A program made the translations under genes and the position numbers. A DNA stretch of 64,000 nucleotides. It comes from Drechmeria coniospora. Lineage: Eukaryota > Ascomycota > Sordariomycetes > Hypocreales > Ophiocordycipitaceae. Within the stretch, counting starts at the first letter, position 1; every line of letters starts with the position of its first letter. The stretch is taken from the NCBI RefSeq assembly GCF_001625195.1, contig NC_054390.1, forward strand, positions 3,558,027-3,622,026. The letters are read 5' to 3'. Under the pieces are notes generated by a model, which ran no database searches, was not told the origin of the DNA, and saw nothing but the letters and a program-made list of their open reading frames with translations. Below, one piece after another: positions 47,301-58,877 of this stretch.

Positions 47301-48342
47301 TTCCATGATGAGTATCGCCTCCTTCCAACGAGCATCGCCTCCTTCCAATGAGCATCGCCTCCTTCCAATGATAAGTATCGCCTCCGTCCATTGATGAATA
47401 TGCACCACCTCCTTCCAACGATGATCGTGACACCTCGCATGGTTGCCTACACTGCGATACAGTATAAGCCGCGTACTTGCCCCCACGGATATCGTACTTG
47501 CACGCCATTTCTGCCCCCTCCCACCGTTCCTTCCGAGAAACGAGTGCCTCAACATTTGCGGCGTCCTAATACAGCACTCGCCATCTCGAACTACCTGGTA
47601 CGGGGCAACTTTCCGCTGAGATCCGCCGCGTTCCACCAGCTTCCACTCCTCACCATCCTTCTTCTCCCGGTGCCAGTTCTGTACCGTGCAAGTAATGAAT
47701 GCTCTCCCGCAAATCGCCAATCCCCAACTGTGTCCCATGGCCCACACATGCACGCATTCCTCAATCGCACCCATGGCGATGCCTATCTAGGCTTCGAAGC
47801 CGGATGCGGTTTACTCGCGTATCTGCACACGACTTCACCAGCATACGCATGAACAGAGTGCTCGCTCAACCAGTGTCGTTGTTCCTTCGCTCCGTCGGTC
47901 ACAATCTTCTCGTGCAAGCTGTCGTGAGCGCTCGCTCTCGGTCGCCGCTCTCGCGGTTTGCTGACAGTCACACACGCGGCGGAAAATGCCATGATGCCAA
48001 CAGCGCGGTGACTGGCTTCTCGGTCTCTTCTGGATGGCGCCTCCCAGCGCCTGCCTTCGGAAGCTAGGCTCACGGCGTCTCACGGTCACCGCCGCGTCAT
48101 TCAAGATGCACCAAGATCGTGAAAAAACATGGAGGAATGACTTTTCCCTTCGACGTGGCAATTCATGTCAGCGGGAACAACCTCGGATCCGCGGTGAATG
48201 GCAGTGAGAAACGCACTCGTGTGTGTGGGCGAAACTTCCTTTTCTATGCGAGGCAGAAGACCGATTGTCACGATGGAGCACGTGTTTCCTCGTTCCTATG
48301 TATCCACGAAGCCAACGACTTGCTACACGTGCACGCCTGCGC
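44367..48342. other. intergenic between INO80 and the helicase/AAA gene
   Basis: About 4 kb. 44.4-45.4 kb is GC-rich with scattered frames (probably INO80 promoter and 5' UTR). 45.9-47.1 kb has the GTACGGAGTAC word family at lower density. A 20-base minisatellite lies at 47287-47425. No frame has domain or splice support. Confidence 0.5.
47287..47425 (+). repeat. minisatellite, 20-base unit
   Basis: Imperfect copies of AGCATCGCCTCCTTCCAATG, with three near-perfect units in the middle and degenerate ones (with insertions) at both ends. Confidence 0.8.
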
Positions 48343-51300
48343 TCAGCTCATGGCACCCAAGGCATCGTCTGCCATCCAGTGACTACCTCCCGCACATCGA
48401 TAACCACCTTGCTGTTTGATCCACTGATATCCCACCGGGCAGACACCGAGTGCTTGCAGCCGCGCCTTGTTGGCCTCCTCTCTCCTTCGCTTCTCCTCCT
48501 CTGCGAGCACCTGGCGCACAATTCTATCCCGAGCCGCCGCGCCGGCCGACGCCTGGGCCTTCTTGAGCTTCTCAAACTCCAGCTCAAGTCGTTGTTCCTC
48601 GAGTCGATCCAGCTGAAGCTGGTTCCAGATTTCATCACTCACGCCGGCATCACGGACTTCCTCGCATGAGCCCTGAACCTGGCTCTGATCTCCATCGGAA
48701 GGATCCGGGCGAGTGGTGACGATGGCGTCATTCGCTTCGGGGCGAGCCTCAATGTCGGCTTGCGCCGGCGTCGCCGCCGTGGTGCCCGCCAGCTGCGGCG
48801 TCCGGCCGAGCGCCGCCTGGGACGGACCGCGCAAGGAAACGGAGGAGACCTTGCTCTTCTCTCGGCTAGTCCTGTCCTTGAGCATCGCGCTCATCTCTCC
48901 CAGCACATGCTCCTCCTCGAGCGTTGCGATGGTACCCGATAGCTTTACTCGACGAAACATGACTTTGGCCAGCTGCTTAACATCTCTCGCATTGCCCCAG
49001 CCTGCCACCTTGGCCAGAGACTCGAATTCTCCTACCATGGCAGCACCAAAGGACTCGGATGGGTATTCCAAGCATGATACGTCAAGAGTCTTTTCACTCT
49101 TCAGTCTCATTTCCTCCTTCTTGTTGGCCAGCAGACTGGTGAGGAGTTTGACGCAGTCTTCGGCGCGAAGAGGCTGGAAATTGATTGACTCCGGGAAGCC
49201 ACTCGACATTCCAGGATTGATGGACAAGAGTCGATTGATCTCTTCGTCATATCCGGCCAGTATGATGATGAGTTTTCCTTGGTACCTTGGCTTTGTGACC
49301 GAGTCTACTAACTCGTCGACCGCCTCCTGGGCGAAGCCGCCTCCGGCGAGACGGTAGGCTTCGTCAATGAACAGGACCTGTCCGAGAGCTCTGTCGAGCA
49401 ATTGCTGTACTTTAGGTCCCGTGTGGCCGTCGAATTTGCCAATCAAATCGGTTGCTGAACATTCCGTCACGTTCGCCGTGGCCAGCAATCCCATGTCGTA
49501 GTAAACCTTGCCCATCTTGCGTGCCGTCGTCGTCTTGCCGGTTCCCGGAGGTCCACGGAAGAGGAAGCTGAACGGAATCTCATCTCCCGGATCCATTTTC
49601 ATCTCGTTCAGCAGCATTGCACGCTCCTGGAGCTCCTCGAGGAACGCGATGATCTCCTCACGCCCTACTTCGCCCTCGAAGAGCTTGGCGACATTCGTAT
49701 AGGTGCGCTCTGCTCGATCGAAATACTTGTCAAAGTCCACGGCTTCCAGCAGGTTCTTGGTCCCTTTTTTTTTCGAAGCGCGTTCTTGGAAGCTTATTTT
49801 CGCCCTGGACAGCAAGTTGTCTACGGCGCCACCGTTGCCAAAGTTGGGCCTGTTCCGTTCTCGACGGAGGACTCCCAAGGCGACTTGTTTGGCCTTACTA
49901 GCGGCAGCAAATCCCGAGTTCTTGAGCTTGAGGTCCAGTATAAGTTGCAGCTGTTTGTCGTCAAAGTCCTCAAAGACAAAGGGCGAGTCGACTGAAAATC
50001 GTCGACTCAGTCCTGGATTCACGTTGCGGAACATTGTGTCCATTTGCTCCTCATACCCGAGCATGATGACGCATCGATCTTCGCCAGGCACGTTTTGGAC
50101 TTCGGCGACAAGTGTGTCGATTATTGCCGATTTATATAGGTTGGAAGTTGAGCCATCACTACCTCCATCATACAAACTGTACGCCTCGTCGATGACAAGA
50201 ACCTTTCCGACAGTGCTGGACAGAATCCCCTTCGTCAGGGTTTCCGACTGTCCCAGAACGGAGCCTACAAAATCCGAAGGGTTCTTGACCACCACGTCTC
50301 CGTTGGACAAAAACCCCAGTTCGGCAAGAATCTGTCCGTACAGCTTCGCAACTGTCGTCTTGCCCGTTCCTGGTGGTCTGATGAAGACACGGTTCAGTGC
50401 GAAGTCGATCAACGGCTCCTCAGCCAGCTCGCGCTGGTAGTTTGTACTCAGAGACTCGACAAGAGTCCGCAACTCTTCCTTGACCTTTTCGAGACCAATC
50501 ATAGCATTCAGGCGTTTCCAAGCTTCGGAGCGTCGAGCCGCTGCTGACGGCTCGGGTCCAATGATGTCTTCTTTGCCGAACCGGTATTCATCTTGGGCCT
50601 CGCCATTCAACTGAGCAGCCCGCAATCGTTTCGACTGACGTTTCTCAATCATGGCAAGGACGTTCTCCATCGCTCGGGCGTTTCCAAATCCTTTTTTACC
50701 ACGCCCACGGCCAAGACGACGCGAAGCAATTCTCATGTACAGGCCGTCTAGGCCGTCTTCAGCTGTCATCCGACCAGAGTACTTGCGTACTATTCGGTCA
50801 TGGAGAATGCGAAGCAGTTCGGTGTCGTCATAATCGTCAAATTTCATCAGCAACGGAAGCCGACTGGGTAATCCGGGGTTGTGCGCCAAAAAGGCTTCCA
50901 TTTCCTTTTCGTAACCTGCAAAGACAAATACAACTTTCCCGCGGAGGTTCTCTATCTCACCAAGGAGGAAATCAATGACGGCGGTGCCTCCTGGGCTGTT
51001 TCCGGACGAGAGTTGATACGCTTCGTCAACGAAGAGAACCCCACCTCCATCAGCCTTGAGCTTCTCAAGTAGTGATTGGCAATCGCGCACGCCGCCGTTG
51101 GCCAATTTGGCACCAGTCGTTTCTTCAAACACGTCGCCAGGGATTGCTCCAATAGTCATGAGGAACCGTGCCCATATGCGAGCCACAGTTGTCTTGCCTG
51201 TACCGGGGTTTCCCAGCATGCAGCAGCCAAGCCTCTCGTCCTTCAAAGGCACGTTCTGCCGAACTTTGATGTCGACATTGAACTTGGTAGAGAGGAACTC

Positions 51301-54300
51301 TTCCTTGATTGACTCTAGGCCAATAAGGCCCATGAGCTCGTCTAACGCAGCATTTTTGTCTCCGTTGGTACTTTTGTGCGTCTCCCATTCCTCTCTAGCC
51401 GCACTGGCGAACCCGTCGGTTTGTCCCTCCTCGTTTGCCGGAGATCCAAGTTGGGCGGAAGGCGGTGTGCAACCCTTTACCTGGCTTCTCGTGTGTTTCT
51501 TTTTCGATTCATTTACATTCCAAGGGGCACAGGACCTCTGCTCAAGACTCTCAAGTTGTCTTTTCTTTTGATTGAGCTTCTCGAGCTGCTCTTGACGCTC
51601 AGTGTCGAGCCTGATGGTTCTTCTGTGGTGGTCAATTTCATTATCCAGCTCCTGGAGCTCAAGGGCGTATGAGTCCTGCTGCTTCTGTCTCTTTTGTTCC
51701 AGCTCAAAGTCTCGCAATACTCTTCGACGAACATTCTCATCTTCCTTGAGGCAACGTTTGCATTCGCGTTCAGTCAAGCTGCAGGTTACAGTTACCTTGT
51801 GACCTCTTTCGCAAGTCTCCTCGACCAGTTCGTGGCAGATGACCTGAGAGTGATTCTCAAGTCGGTGACATGAACGACCACACTTGTGCTTCCCACAAGG
51901 AAGCAAAACTCCGCTAGTCACCGTTAGCGATGGAATGCTCGTGAAGGATAAGCTACTTACCAAGGCGATAGACAGCCTCCGTTGGGGCAGTCACGGTCGA
52001 AATCTTGCGGAGACTTGAGCAACGATTGTCTTTCTGGGTGCCTCTCGCAGCAAACGGGCAATCCATCGAAGATGCAGTTTCTCTTCTTCATCGCCTGGAA
52101 CAACTCTTTCCAGAGCTCCCTCCCCTTTTACTGTTCATCAGGGTTTGCATGTTTCCAAAGAGAATGATGCCATTTCGGGCCCTTGACATGAGAACGACAA
52201 GTCGCTCGCGGGAATGAAGGAACCCAATGTCTCCGTTGGGATTGCTTCTCGTGAGCGACACGATGACAATGTCTCTTTCCTCTCCCTGGTAGTTGTCTGG
52301 TCATGTCAGTGCGGTCCGCGTCCGCTCGTAAGGCCTTTTTGACTTACCGATGGTCGAGATTCGGAGCGGAGCTTTGTCTACTGATCCTGCTGCAGATGTC
52401 ATCAGACCGGCTCGGACAAGCTCGAAGGAGTCAAGGTCATTGAGAACTGCATCGTGTTCATGGCTTAGCGTGCTTTTCAAAAGCAAGAGCTGGCCCAGGT
52501 AAGGAGTGATGACGACAATATCCTTGGACTTGTATCCCTGCTGACCCAGGTACTTGACAGTTTTGAGGACCATCTCGGCCTCATATGTATTTCTCTTACT
52601 CATCCCGGAGCGTGGTCCTTCATCGGCATTCGGGCCCTCCGACATGTCCTCGGGCTTTTCGTGATGCGCAAAAATCACTCTGCTCTGCAAACCTCGCACT
52701 TTATCCCTTTTCAAAGTCTCCGGGCTGTTTTCAAGATGCGGATACGCGAGCAGCCGCGTGAAGTGTGAAATATCCGGATGACTTCGATGTTGCTCGGTGA
52801 GGCTGGTGAATTTATGACAATGCTTGATCAATCGCTCGAAAAGAGACACGTTCAGGTCGAATCCCTCACCCATTTCTACCGTCAATCTGTAGCTTCCGAC
52901 CTTGGGACGCAATTGCTTGTGGTCGCCGATGAGAATGAGCTGTTTGACCGACGGACCAAGAGCCGAAACGACATGGGCCTCCAAGATCTCTCCGGCCTCT
53001 TCGACCAATACAACATCTGGCTTCACCTTTCGGAGAATGGCATGGTTCATGGCTGCTCCGGTAGTTGTGCATCCAATCACTCGCTTTCCAAGAAGTATAC
53101 TCTGGCTTCTGCTGTTGTACGCCTCATTTAGCTCGGTTTGATGTCGAGCATGCGATTCAGCAAGCTCCATGTGTCCGGCGATGTGATCTTCCGCAATCTT
53201 TCTAGTCCATCTCGCATGAAGCTTGCGTCTGGACTCGGCTGGAAGCTCCCATACAAACATACAATGATCGTCAACATGTGCTGCCAAGGAGCCCAGGCCG
53301 TGGAGGGTCTCGCCTCCCATCCACCGGTTGTACAAGTCCCGGGGACCGAGAACTTTACCAGCCTTTCCGACAACGATGAAATCTTCGTCTTCATTTGAGA
53401 GCTGAAATGCGTCCCAGAATGATGTATCAGGATGGTCAAGCTCAAGATAATCCAGGATGTCACGAGTGTTGATGTGTGAATCGCTCAGTCCACCGAGGGA
53501 ATCATGCAGTAGAGTCGCGGCCTCAGCTTTCTGACGGTTGAGGCGACCAATCAACCACCGCGTCGAGGAATCAAAGTAACTATCGCCTGAACTCGTACAG
53601 TTATTCAAACCAAGTGGCTTCGTCCGCTCGGTTGCCTTCGAACCAAGCCGAACCATGTCGTTTTCGGATAGGCCAATGTCCAGCAAATCTTCAAGGAACT
53701 GGTCGAGTGCGTGATTTGTGTAACTGATCACCAGCACCTTGTGATTCGTCAGGCCAATGATGAACGACAGAATCAGCGCACCAAGAAAGGATTTCCCAGT
53801 GCCAGGAGGCCCCTGTATCTGCGCCAGGGAGTTTTCAAGACCATTTATGAGCGAGTTCAGCTGGGCTCCACCAACACGAATCGATGTCATCATCGGCACA
53901 TACAACGACAAATCAACATCTCCGTCGTATTTCGACACATTCTTGAGCTTATTTATGGCGTCCCGAAGACGAGGTGGAGGGGCATACGCATTGTCTTCGT
54001 CGTCGGGACTGAGAATCGCCTTCCGGAGCGGAAAATCCAGCGTTTCCTTGAGGCGCTGAAGAATGGGCTCGTAAGCAAAGATGGCGTGTCAACGATGCAA
54101 AACTGCAGCGAATCAATTTTGCTCTCCAACAATGCCGTAAGTGCACGGCGTAGGTGGTCGCCGTCTGTAAATTGAACAACGGCAACGGGTGGCCTTTTGG
54201 AGAGTAACGACAGGTCTCGAAGCAGAATGCCCATTGCAATTATCCGAGTTCCCATGCAAAGGGCACCAAAGGAACCGTGTCGCAGAATATTGGGGTTATT

Positions 54301-55297
54301 TTTTTAGATATTTTTCTCTGTCTGACTGGACCCGTGCGCTGGAAGGGAAAGATCACCCTTGTTCGAAAGCCATCTTGATTGCAAATGGTCGAGCCTTCAA
54401 GAAATCAGAATGGCCAGCCTCAGAAAGCTCCAGGAATTTCAGAACGGTCGGTTTCCGATTGGCCGTCTTTCTACCCTGAGCCACAGCGATGTCGTCCCGT
54501 AGCTGGGAGACCATGTCCTCCATAAGAAGTCGAAAGAGCCAGTCAAGGTAGGCCTGTTCCTTGTCGGCCGTTGAATTATTAAAGACTTCAACGGCGAGTG
54601 GGAGAAACGGCTCCTCCGTGGATTCAATCTCATCGCTCGTAGGTTGGATAGATATCTGACGAAAGTTGGGAAAGTCGTTATCGTGACGGCCTCCAGCTCC
54701 AGAATCTACGTCCTCAACGCGACCGAAACGACGGAGCTGCAGTGCTTTCTGGATGCGATAGGCGACGGTTCGAACTCTATGCGACGGAGACTCCAATAGG
54801 GTGTTTCGCGACAGCAGTTCCTCGACTTGACGAAATGGAACGTCGAGGCCGGGAACATCACTGGAGACCACTGCTAAGCAGAGGTTTGCAAATGTCTCTA
54901 CACCTTGCTCGTCGAGCTTGTCATCCTGGAAAGTGGCCAGGAGGGACGCCCAAAAGGTCGACGGCGACAAGATGGGACCGATAAGCTGCTTCAGGAACAG
55001 TCCGCTGTAGAGAGCCTTTACTTGCGGGTCAAGAAGATGGCGGAGAAACGAGACCGTGGTGTTGGAGATGAAATCAGGTGAGATGTTGCTTCTCACGGCT
55101 GATCGGATGACATCAACACCTTTGGGGCTTGACACGACCCTTTCAACAAGGATGGCAGGGGATCTCTCAGTGCAAACGTTGTCGGCTGCTTCAAAGAATA
55201 GGGCAGCGTCTTGAGAGCTTTTCATCTCCCGATCTCCAGAAAGAAATTGTCGCAAAATGATGGTCAATCTTCTCTGGCGGGCAGAATCGGAGTCCAT
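48343..55297 (-). CDS. NFX1-type SF1 helicase / zinc-finger / triple CbxX-AAA fusion, with apparent frameshifts
   Basis: Giant ZNFX1-like protein. Inferred exons 55297-52348, 52296-51961, 51913-48343 (introns 51 and 47 nt). The N-terminal ~300 residues are an alpha-helical ZNFX1-type region. An SF1 helicase follows: Walker A QGPPGTGKS (near 53800), motif II VLVEEAGEI, GDHKQLRP, LTEQHRSHPDIS, QGEERDIVIVSL and VVLMSRARN. Next comes a Cys/His zinc-finger part (CERHPE, CPNGGC, LPCGKHKCGRSCH) and a coiled coil (about 51500-51780). Three CbxX/SpoVK-type AAA domains have Walker A at GNPGTGKTT (near 51210), RPPGTGKTT (near 50370) and GPPGTGKTT (near 49540), each with a Walker B ending DEAY. The frame breaks at four places, each explained by one missing base in a homopolymer: 54356-54358, 54299-54305, 54077-54079 and within 52118-52125. 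With those four bases the exons total 6861 nt, an exact multiple of three (2286 aa). RNA surveillance or antiviral roles are known for animal ZNFX1; for this fusion it is inference. Confidence 0.8.
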
Positions 55298-55458
55298 AGT
55301 TGCGAATGATCAAGTGGCTGGGGACGAATAAACAAGTGCTCAGGGCAAGTACCTTGACTGGAAGTTGATATGCTGGCCTTTTCGCTTGTGACGTTCTCGA
55401 GAAGAGATGAATAGGCTGGAGAAGTTTTAGAGAAGCAGGATGGGACGAGAGCCGGGGG

Positions 55459-55467
55459 ATTATATAC
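55459..55467 (-). promoter_or_regulatory. TATA-like element of the helicase/AAA gene
   Basis: GTATATAATC on the minus strand about 165 bases upstream of the ATG. Inferred from sequence and position. Confidence 0.35.
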
Positions 55468-55479
55468 AAAAAGGGGCCT

Positions 55480-56235
55480 GGTTGGTGAGAATCGCAGACA
55501 GATTCACTGACTCATACGGGAACGTGTTAAGCGAGTGTTTGGCGGAATGGCCTTATCCTGGTCAGTGAATCCGTCGAAGAGATTGATCAACACCGAGATT
55601 CACTGGCAAGAAAATTTCCGGGCTGGCATGAGAGTCTTCTGGCACCGCATGATTTTAGTTCGATCACTCAGGTGGATACAAAAGTTGAGTTTCAGCAGGA
55701 TAAACATGCACGGCGCTTCGGCGACATCATGATGATGGAGTTGATGGATGGATGATTACGTCGACAACGACGGTGGGGTTGTTGCCGTTGACCACACGGT
55801 ACAATCGACAGGAGACCAGCAACGAATGCAGACTCAGGTCGTACAAGATTGGATGCGGCCATCACTCTTGCATGACCAGCAGGTCGTCTCCACGACTCGG
55901 CCACTCATCAGCTCGTTCAAGTGAATGTCATCTAATTCCAACTTTTTCATATTCATCCTAGCCCTTGCCCTTGGGCTTGTGATCAAGCGAGGGAAATTCC
56001 AAACAAAAGAACCAAGTCTATCCGTTAAACGCAAGCCTCTCGTCATGAACGAATGCATGTATCCCACAACTCGTACGGCATCCCGGCGATGGCGGGTGCG
56101 AAAGGCGGCGCCTCGCCGTGTCGTTCCCGATGACCTGCCACGTGTCGGTCTCCGTAGCCATCCCTTGGCGTCACCACCACGGCCCCTCGTACCGCGCGGC
56201 CGTGTGTGCTCGGCCAAGGCTCGTCCGTCGGAGGC
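55480..56235. other. intergenic between the helicase/AAA promoter and ARB1 3' end
   Basis: No credible frame or repeat; contains the 3' flank of ARB1. Confidence 0.5.
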
Positions 56236-58227
56236 TTAGACGGCACCGGCGCTGATCATCTTCTTGCGCAGATAATTCTTGTACTCGCCGATGCTGCCGT
56301 CCCAGTTCCGGATCGTCTGGTTCTCGCACACGAGGATCTGCTTCGCAATCTTGTCGAGCAACCTAACGACAGGTCAGCACAGGGACAAAGGCAACGAGAC
56401 TTTCCTCTCCCCGCTTCTCGCCCACTTACCTGAAGTCGTGGGAGACGACGACGACGCCGCCGCTGAAGGCGTTGATGGCATCGGCGAGACTGTCGATGGT
56501 GGGAATGTCGAGGCCGTTGGTAGGCTCGTCGAGGAGCAGCATGTTGGGGCTGTCGATGGCCAGCAGCGCGAACACGATGCGGCTCTTCTGGCCTTCGGAC
56601 AGGGTGCCCATGAGGGCGGTCTGGGAGTCGCCGGTGAGGCCGTAGCGGCCGAGCTGCTGTCGCCAGTACTGGTAATCCTGCGACTTGGACGAGTACTTGT
56701 CGCGGACGAAGTCGAGGGCCGACTTGGTCAGGTCGAGCTGCTCGGCGCTGTGCTGCGAGTAGAGACCGAGCTTCAGGTGGGTGTGGCGGGTGACGGAGCC
56801 GCCCCTGGGCGACAGCTTGCCCGTCATGAGGCGGAGGAGGGTCGACTTGCCGACACCGTTGGGCCCGACGAGGGCGGTGCGCGAGTCCATGTCGAATCCG
56901 AGCTCGAGGTTCCGGTACAGGTCATCCTCGGGCTTGCCCGAGTAGGAGAAGGTGACGTCGTCGAAGGAGAGGACGGGGGGGGGCAGCTTGTCGACGTCGG
57001 CGAAGCGGAAGGTGAAGACCTTGTCGCCGGCGACGGGTTGGATGAAGCCGTCGGCCTCCATCTTGTCGAGGATCTTCTGCCGCGACTTGGCCTGCCTGAC
57101 GAGGTTGGCGTAGGTACCGGCGCTGGCGATGAACTTTTTGATGTGGGCGATTTCGTCCTGCTGCTTGTGGTAGGCCTTCATCTGGTTCGTCTCGTTCTCG
57201 GCCCGCGTCTTGTGGTACGAGTCGTAGTTGCCGCCGTAGTACTGCAGCTTGCGCTCGCGCATGTCGATCATGTTGGTGCAGACGCCGTTGAGGAAGTCCA
57301 TGGAGTGGGAGACGAGGACGAGGGTGCGATCCCACTTCTTCATGTACTCCTCCAGCCAGACGCAGGCCTCGAGGTCCAAGTGGGCCGTGGGGTCGTCGAG
57401 GAGCAGGAGGGAGGGCTTGACGAAGAGGGCCTTGGCGAGGGCGACACGCATCCTCCAGCCACCGGACATGTCCTTGGTCTTCTTGTGGATCGTCTTCTTG
57501 TTGAAGCCGAGACCGGTCAGGATGAGCGAGGCGCGGGTGGCAAAGGTCGAGGGATCCATCTTGTCCATGTGCTGCGGGGGCGAGGGCCGGTCAGAACAAC
57601 GAGAGAGGAGGGGGGGATCGGTGCGACTCAGCGTACGTCGTAGAGGTCGATGAGGACGGGGCTCTCGGGGCCTTCGTCCTCGAGGAGCTTCTCGGCCAGC
57701 TTGTCGAGACGAGCCATCTCGTTCTCGGCCTCGGTGACGACCCATTCGAGGGCACCGAGCTCGCTCGGGGGCGCACCCTCGTTGAGGAGGTAGATGTCGA
57801 CGTGGTCGGGGATGGGGAACTCGCGGGCGGCGATGGCCTTGAGCAGCGTGCTCTTGCCGCAGCCGTTCTCGCCGAGGAGACCGTATCGGCGGCCGTAGGA
57901 GAGCTCGAGGATGGAGTCGGTGATGAGGACGCGGCCGTGGAAGACGAGGCTCGTGCTCGTGATCTTGACATCCTTGCTGGACTGGGTCGAGGCGAGGACG
58001 CCCGTGGTGACACGGTCCGAGATGCCGTGCTTGTCCATCTGGTCGGCGAGACGCTTCACCTCGTCCATCTTGTCACCCGAGGTGGCGGGCACATCGTCCT
58101 GGATGGGGTTGCCGTGGGCGTCGAGCTGGACCTCGTCCTTCTTGCCCTTGCCGGCCTTGCCGGCCTTGAGCTTTCCCTCGGCCGCCTTCTTGGCGAGTCT
58201 CTTTTCCTTGGAAGCGGACGGCGCCAT
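56236..58227 (-). CDS. ARB1: ABC-F ATPase ARB1 (ribosome biogenesis)
   Basis: Soluble twin-cassette ABC ATPase, no membrane segments; by homology to yeast Arb1 it works in 40S and 60S subunit maturation and shuttles between nucleus and cytoplasm. Inferred exons 58227-57637, 57571-56430, 56362-56236 (introns 65 and 67 nt), 1860 nt, 619 aa (yeast protein about 610). A Lys/Ala-rich N-terminus ([20 protein letters not shown]) precedes cassette 1: Walker [10 protein letters not shown] at 119-127, signature MSGGWRMR, Walker [13 protein letters not shown]. The Asp-Pro-Thr-Ala-His form, in place of the usual Glu-Pro-Thr-Asn, is characteristic of Arb1. Cassette 2: [28 protein letters not shown] and SHDFR; the last exon adds the tail [16 protein letters not shown] polypyrimidine tract (minus strand) lies 170-230 nt upstream of the ATG. 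Confidence 0.95.
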
Positions 58228-58399
58228 GGTGGCGGTCTAGAGGTCCGATCTGCAGGCACAGGACTCGGCCGTTGCGTGAGGATATTCGCCAAGTCTCGTC
58301 GACGGGTAGGCCAACGATGGATGCACAGCACGAGACCCGGTCAGGAGGAAGGACAATGGCTCGGGAGAGGGGAGTGGCAGAACGCCAGAAGAGGGTCAG

Positions 58400-58460
58400 G
58401 TCAGGGGGAAGGGGAAGGGGGGGAGAAGGGGAGAAGGAGAGAAGGAGAGAAGGACGAGGG
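58400..58460 (-). promoter_or_regulatory. CT-rich tract upstream of ARB1
   Basis: On the minus strand an almost pure C/T run about 170-230 bases upstream of the ATG. Such tracts are common in promoters and 5' UTRs of highly expressed, translation-related fungal genes. Function inferred. Confidence 0.4.
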
Positions 58461-58814
58461 ATGTCGTCTCGAGTTCGCTCGTGAAGAGAGATTTCTTCCT
58501 CGCGAGCACGACAGGTAACGGTGCAGAGCAGACGCTGCTCGAAATTTGCAGCTGATGGCTGAGGCGGCATGGGTATGGAGGCGGGGTGATTTTTTGTTGG
58601 TGGGGCACCGTATCAAAATTTTGGCTGGCCGATAAGGCGGTGGCGATGGCGAGCGGCGCCGATTGGGCATCGGAGTGCAGGCTAAAGGCGACGAAGCAGC
58701 CAGTCAGGGCACGGCGAATGCATATTGGTACTGCCTTTGTAGGCGTGTACTTGGCTGGGTGGCCGCGCACGTCCAAGCACAAGTACAGGTACTTTCATGT
58801 GCCGTGCAGCGCAA

Positions 58815-58877
58815 GTACAGTACGAGCACCCCTTGGAGGACTCGCAGGTACAGTACGAGCACCCCTTGGAGGACTCC
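58815..58877 (+). repeat. tandem duplication, 33-base unit
   Basis: Two almost identical copies of GTACAGTACGAGCACCCCTT followed by GGAGGACTC, so recently duplicated. The unit includes the GTAC word family. Confidence 0.85.
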
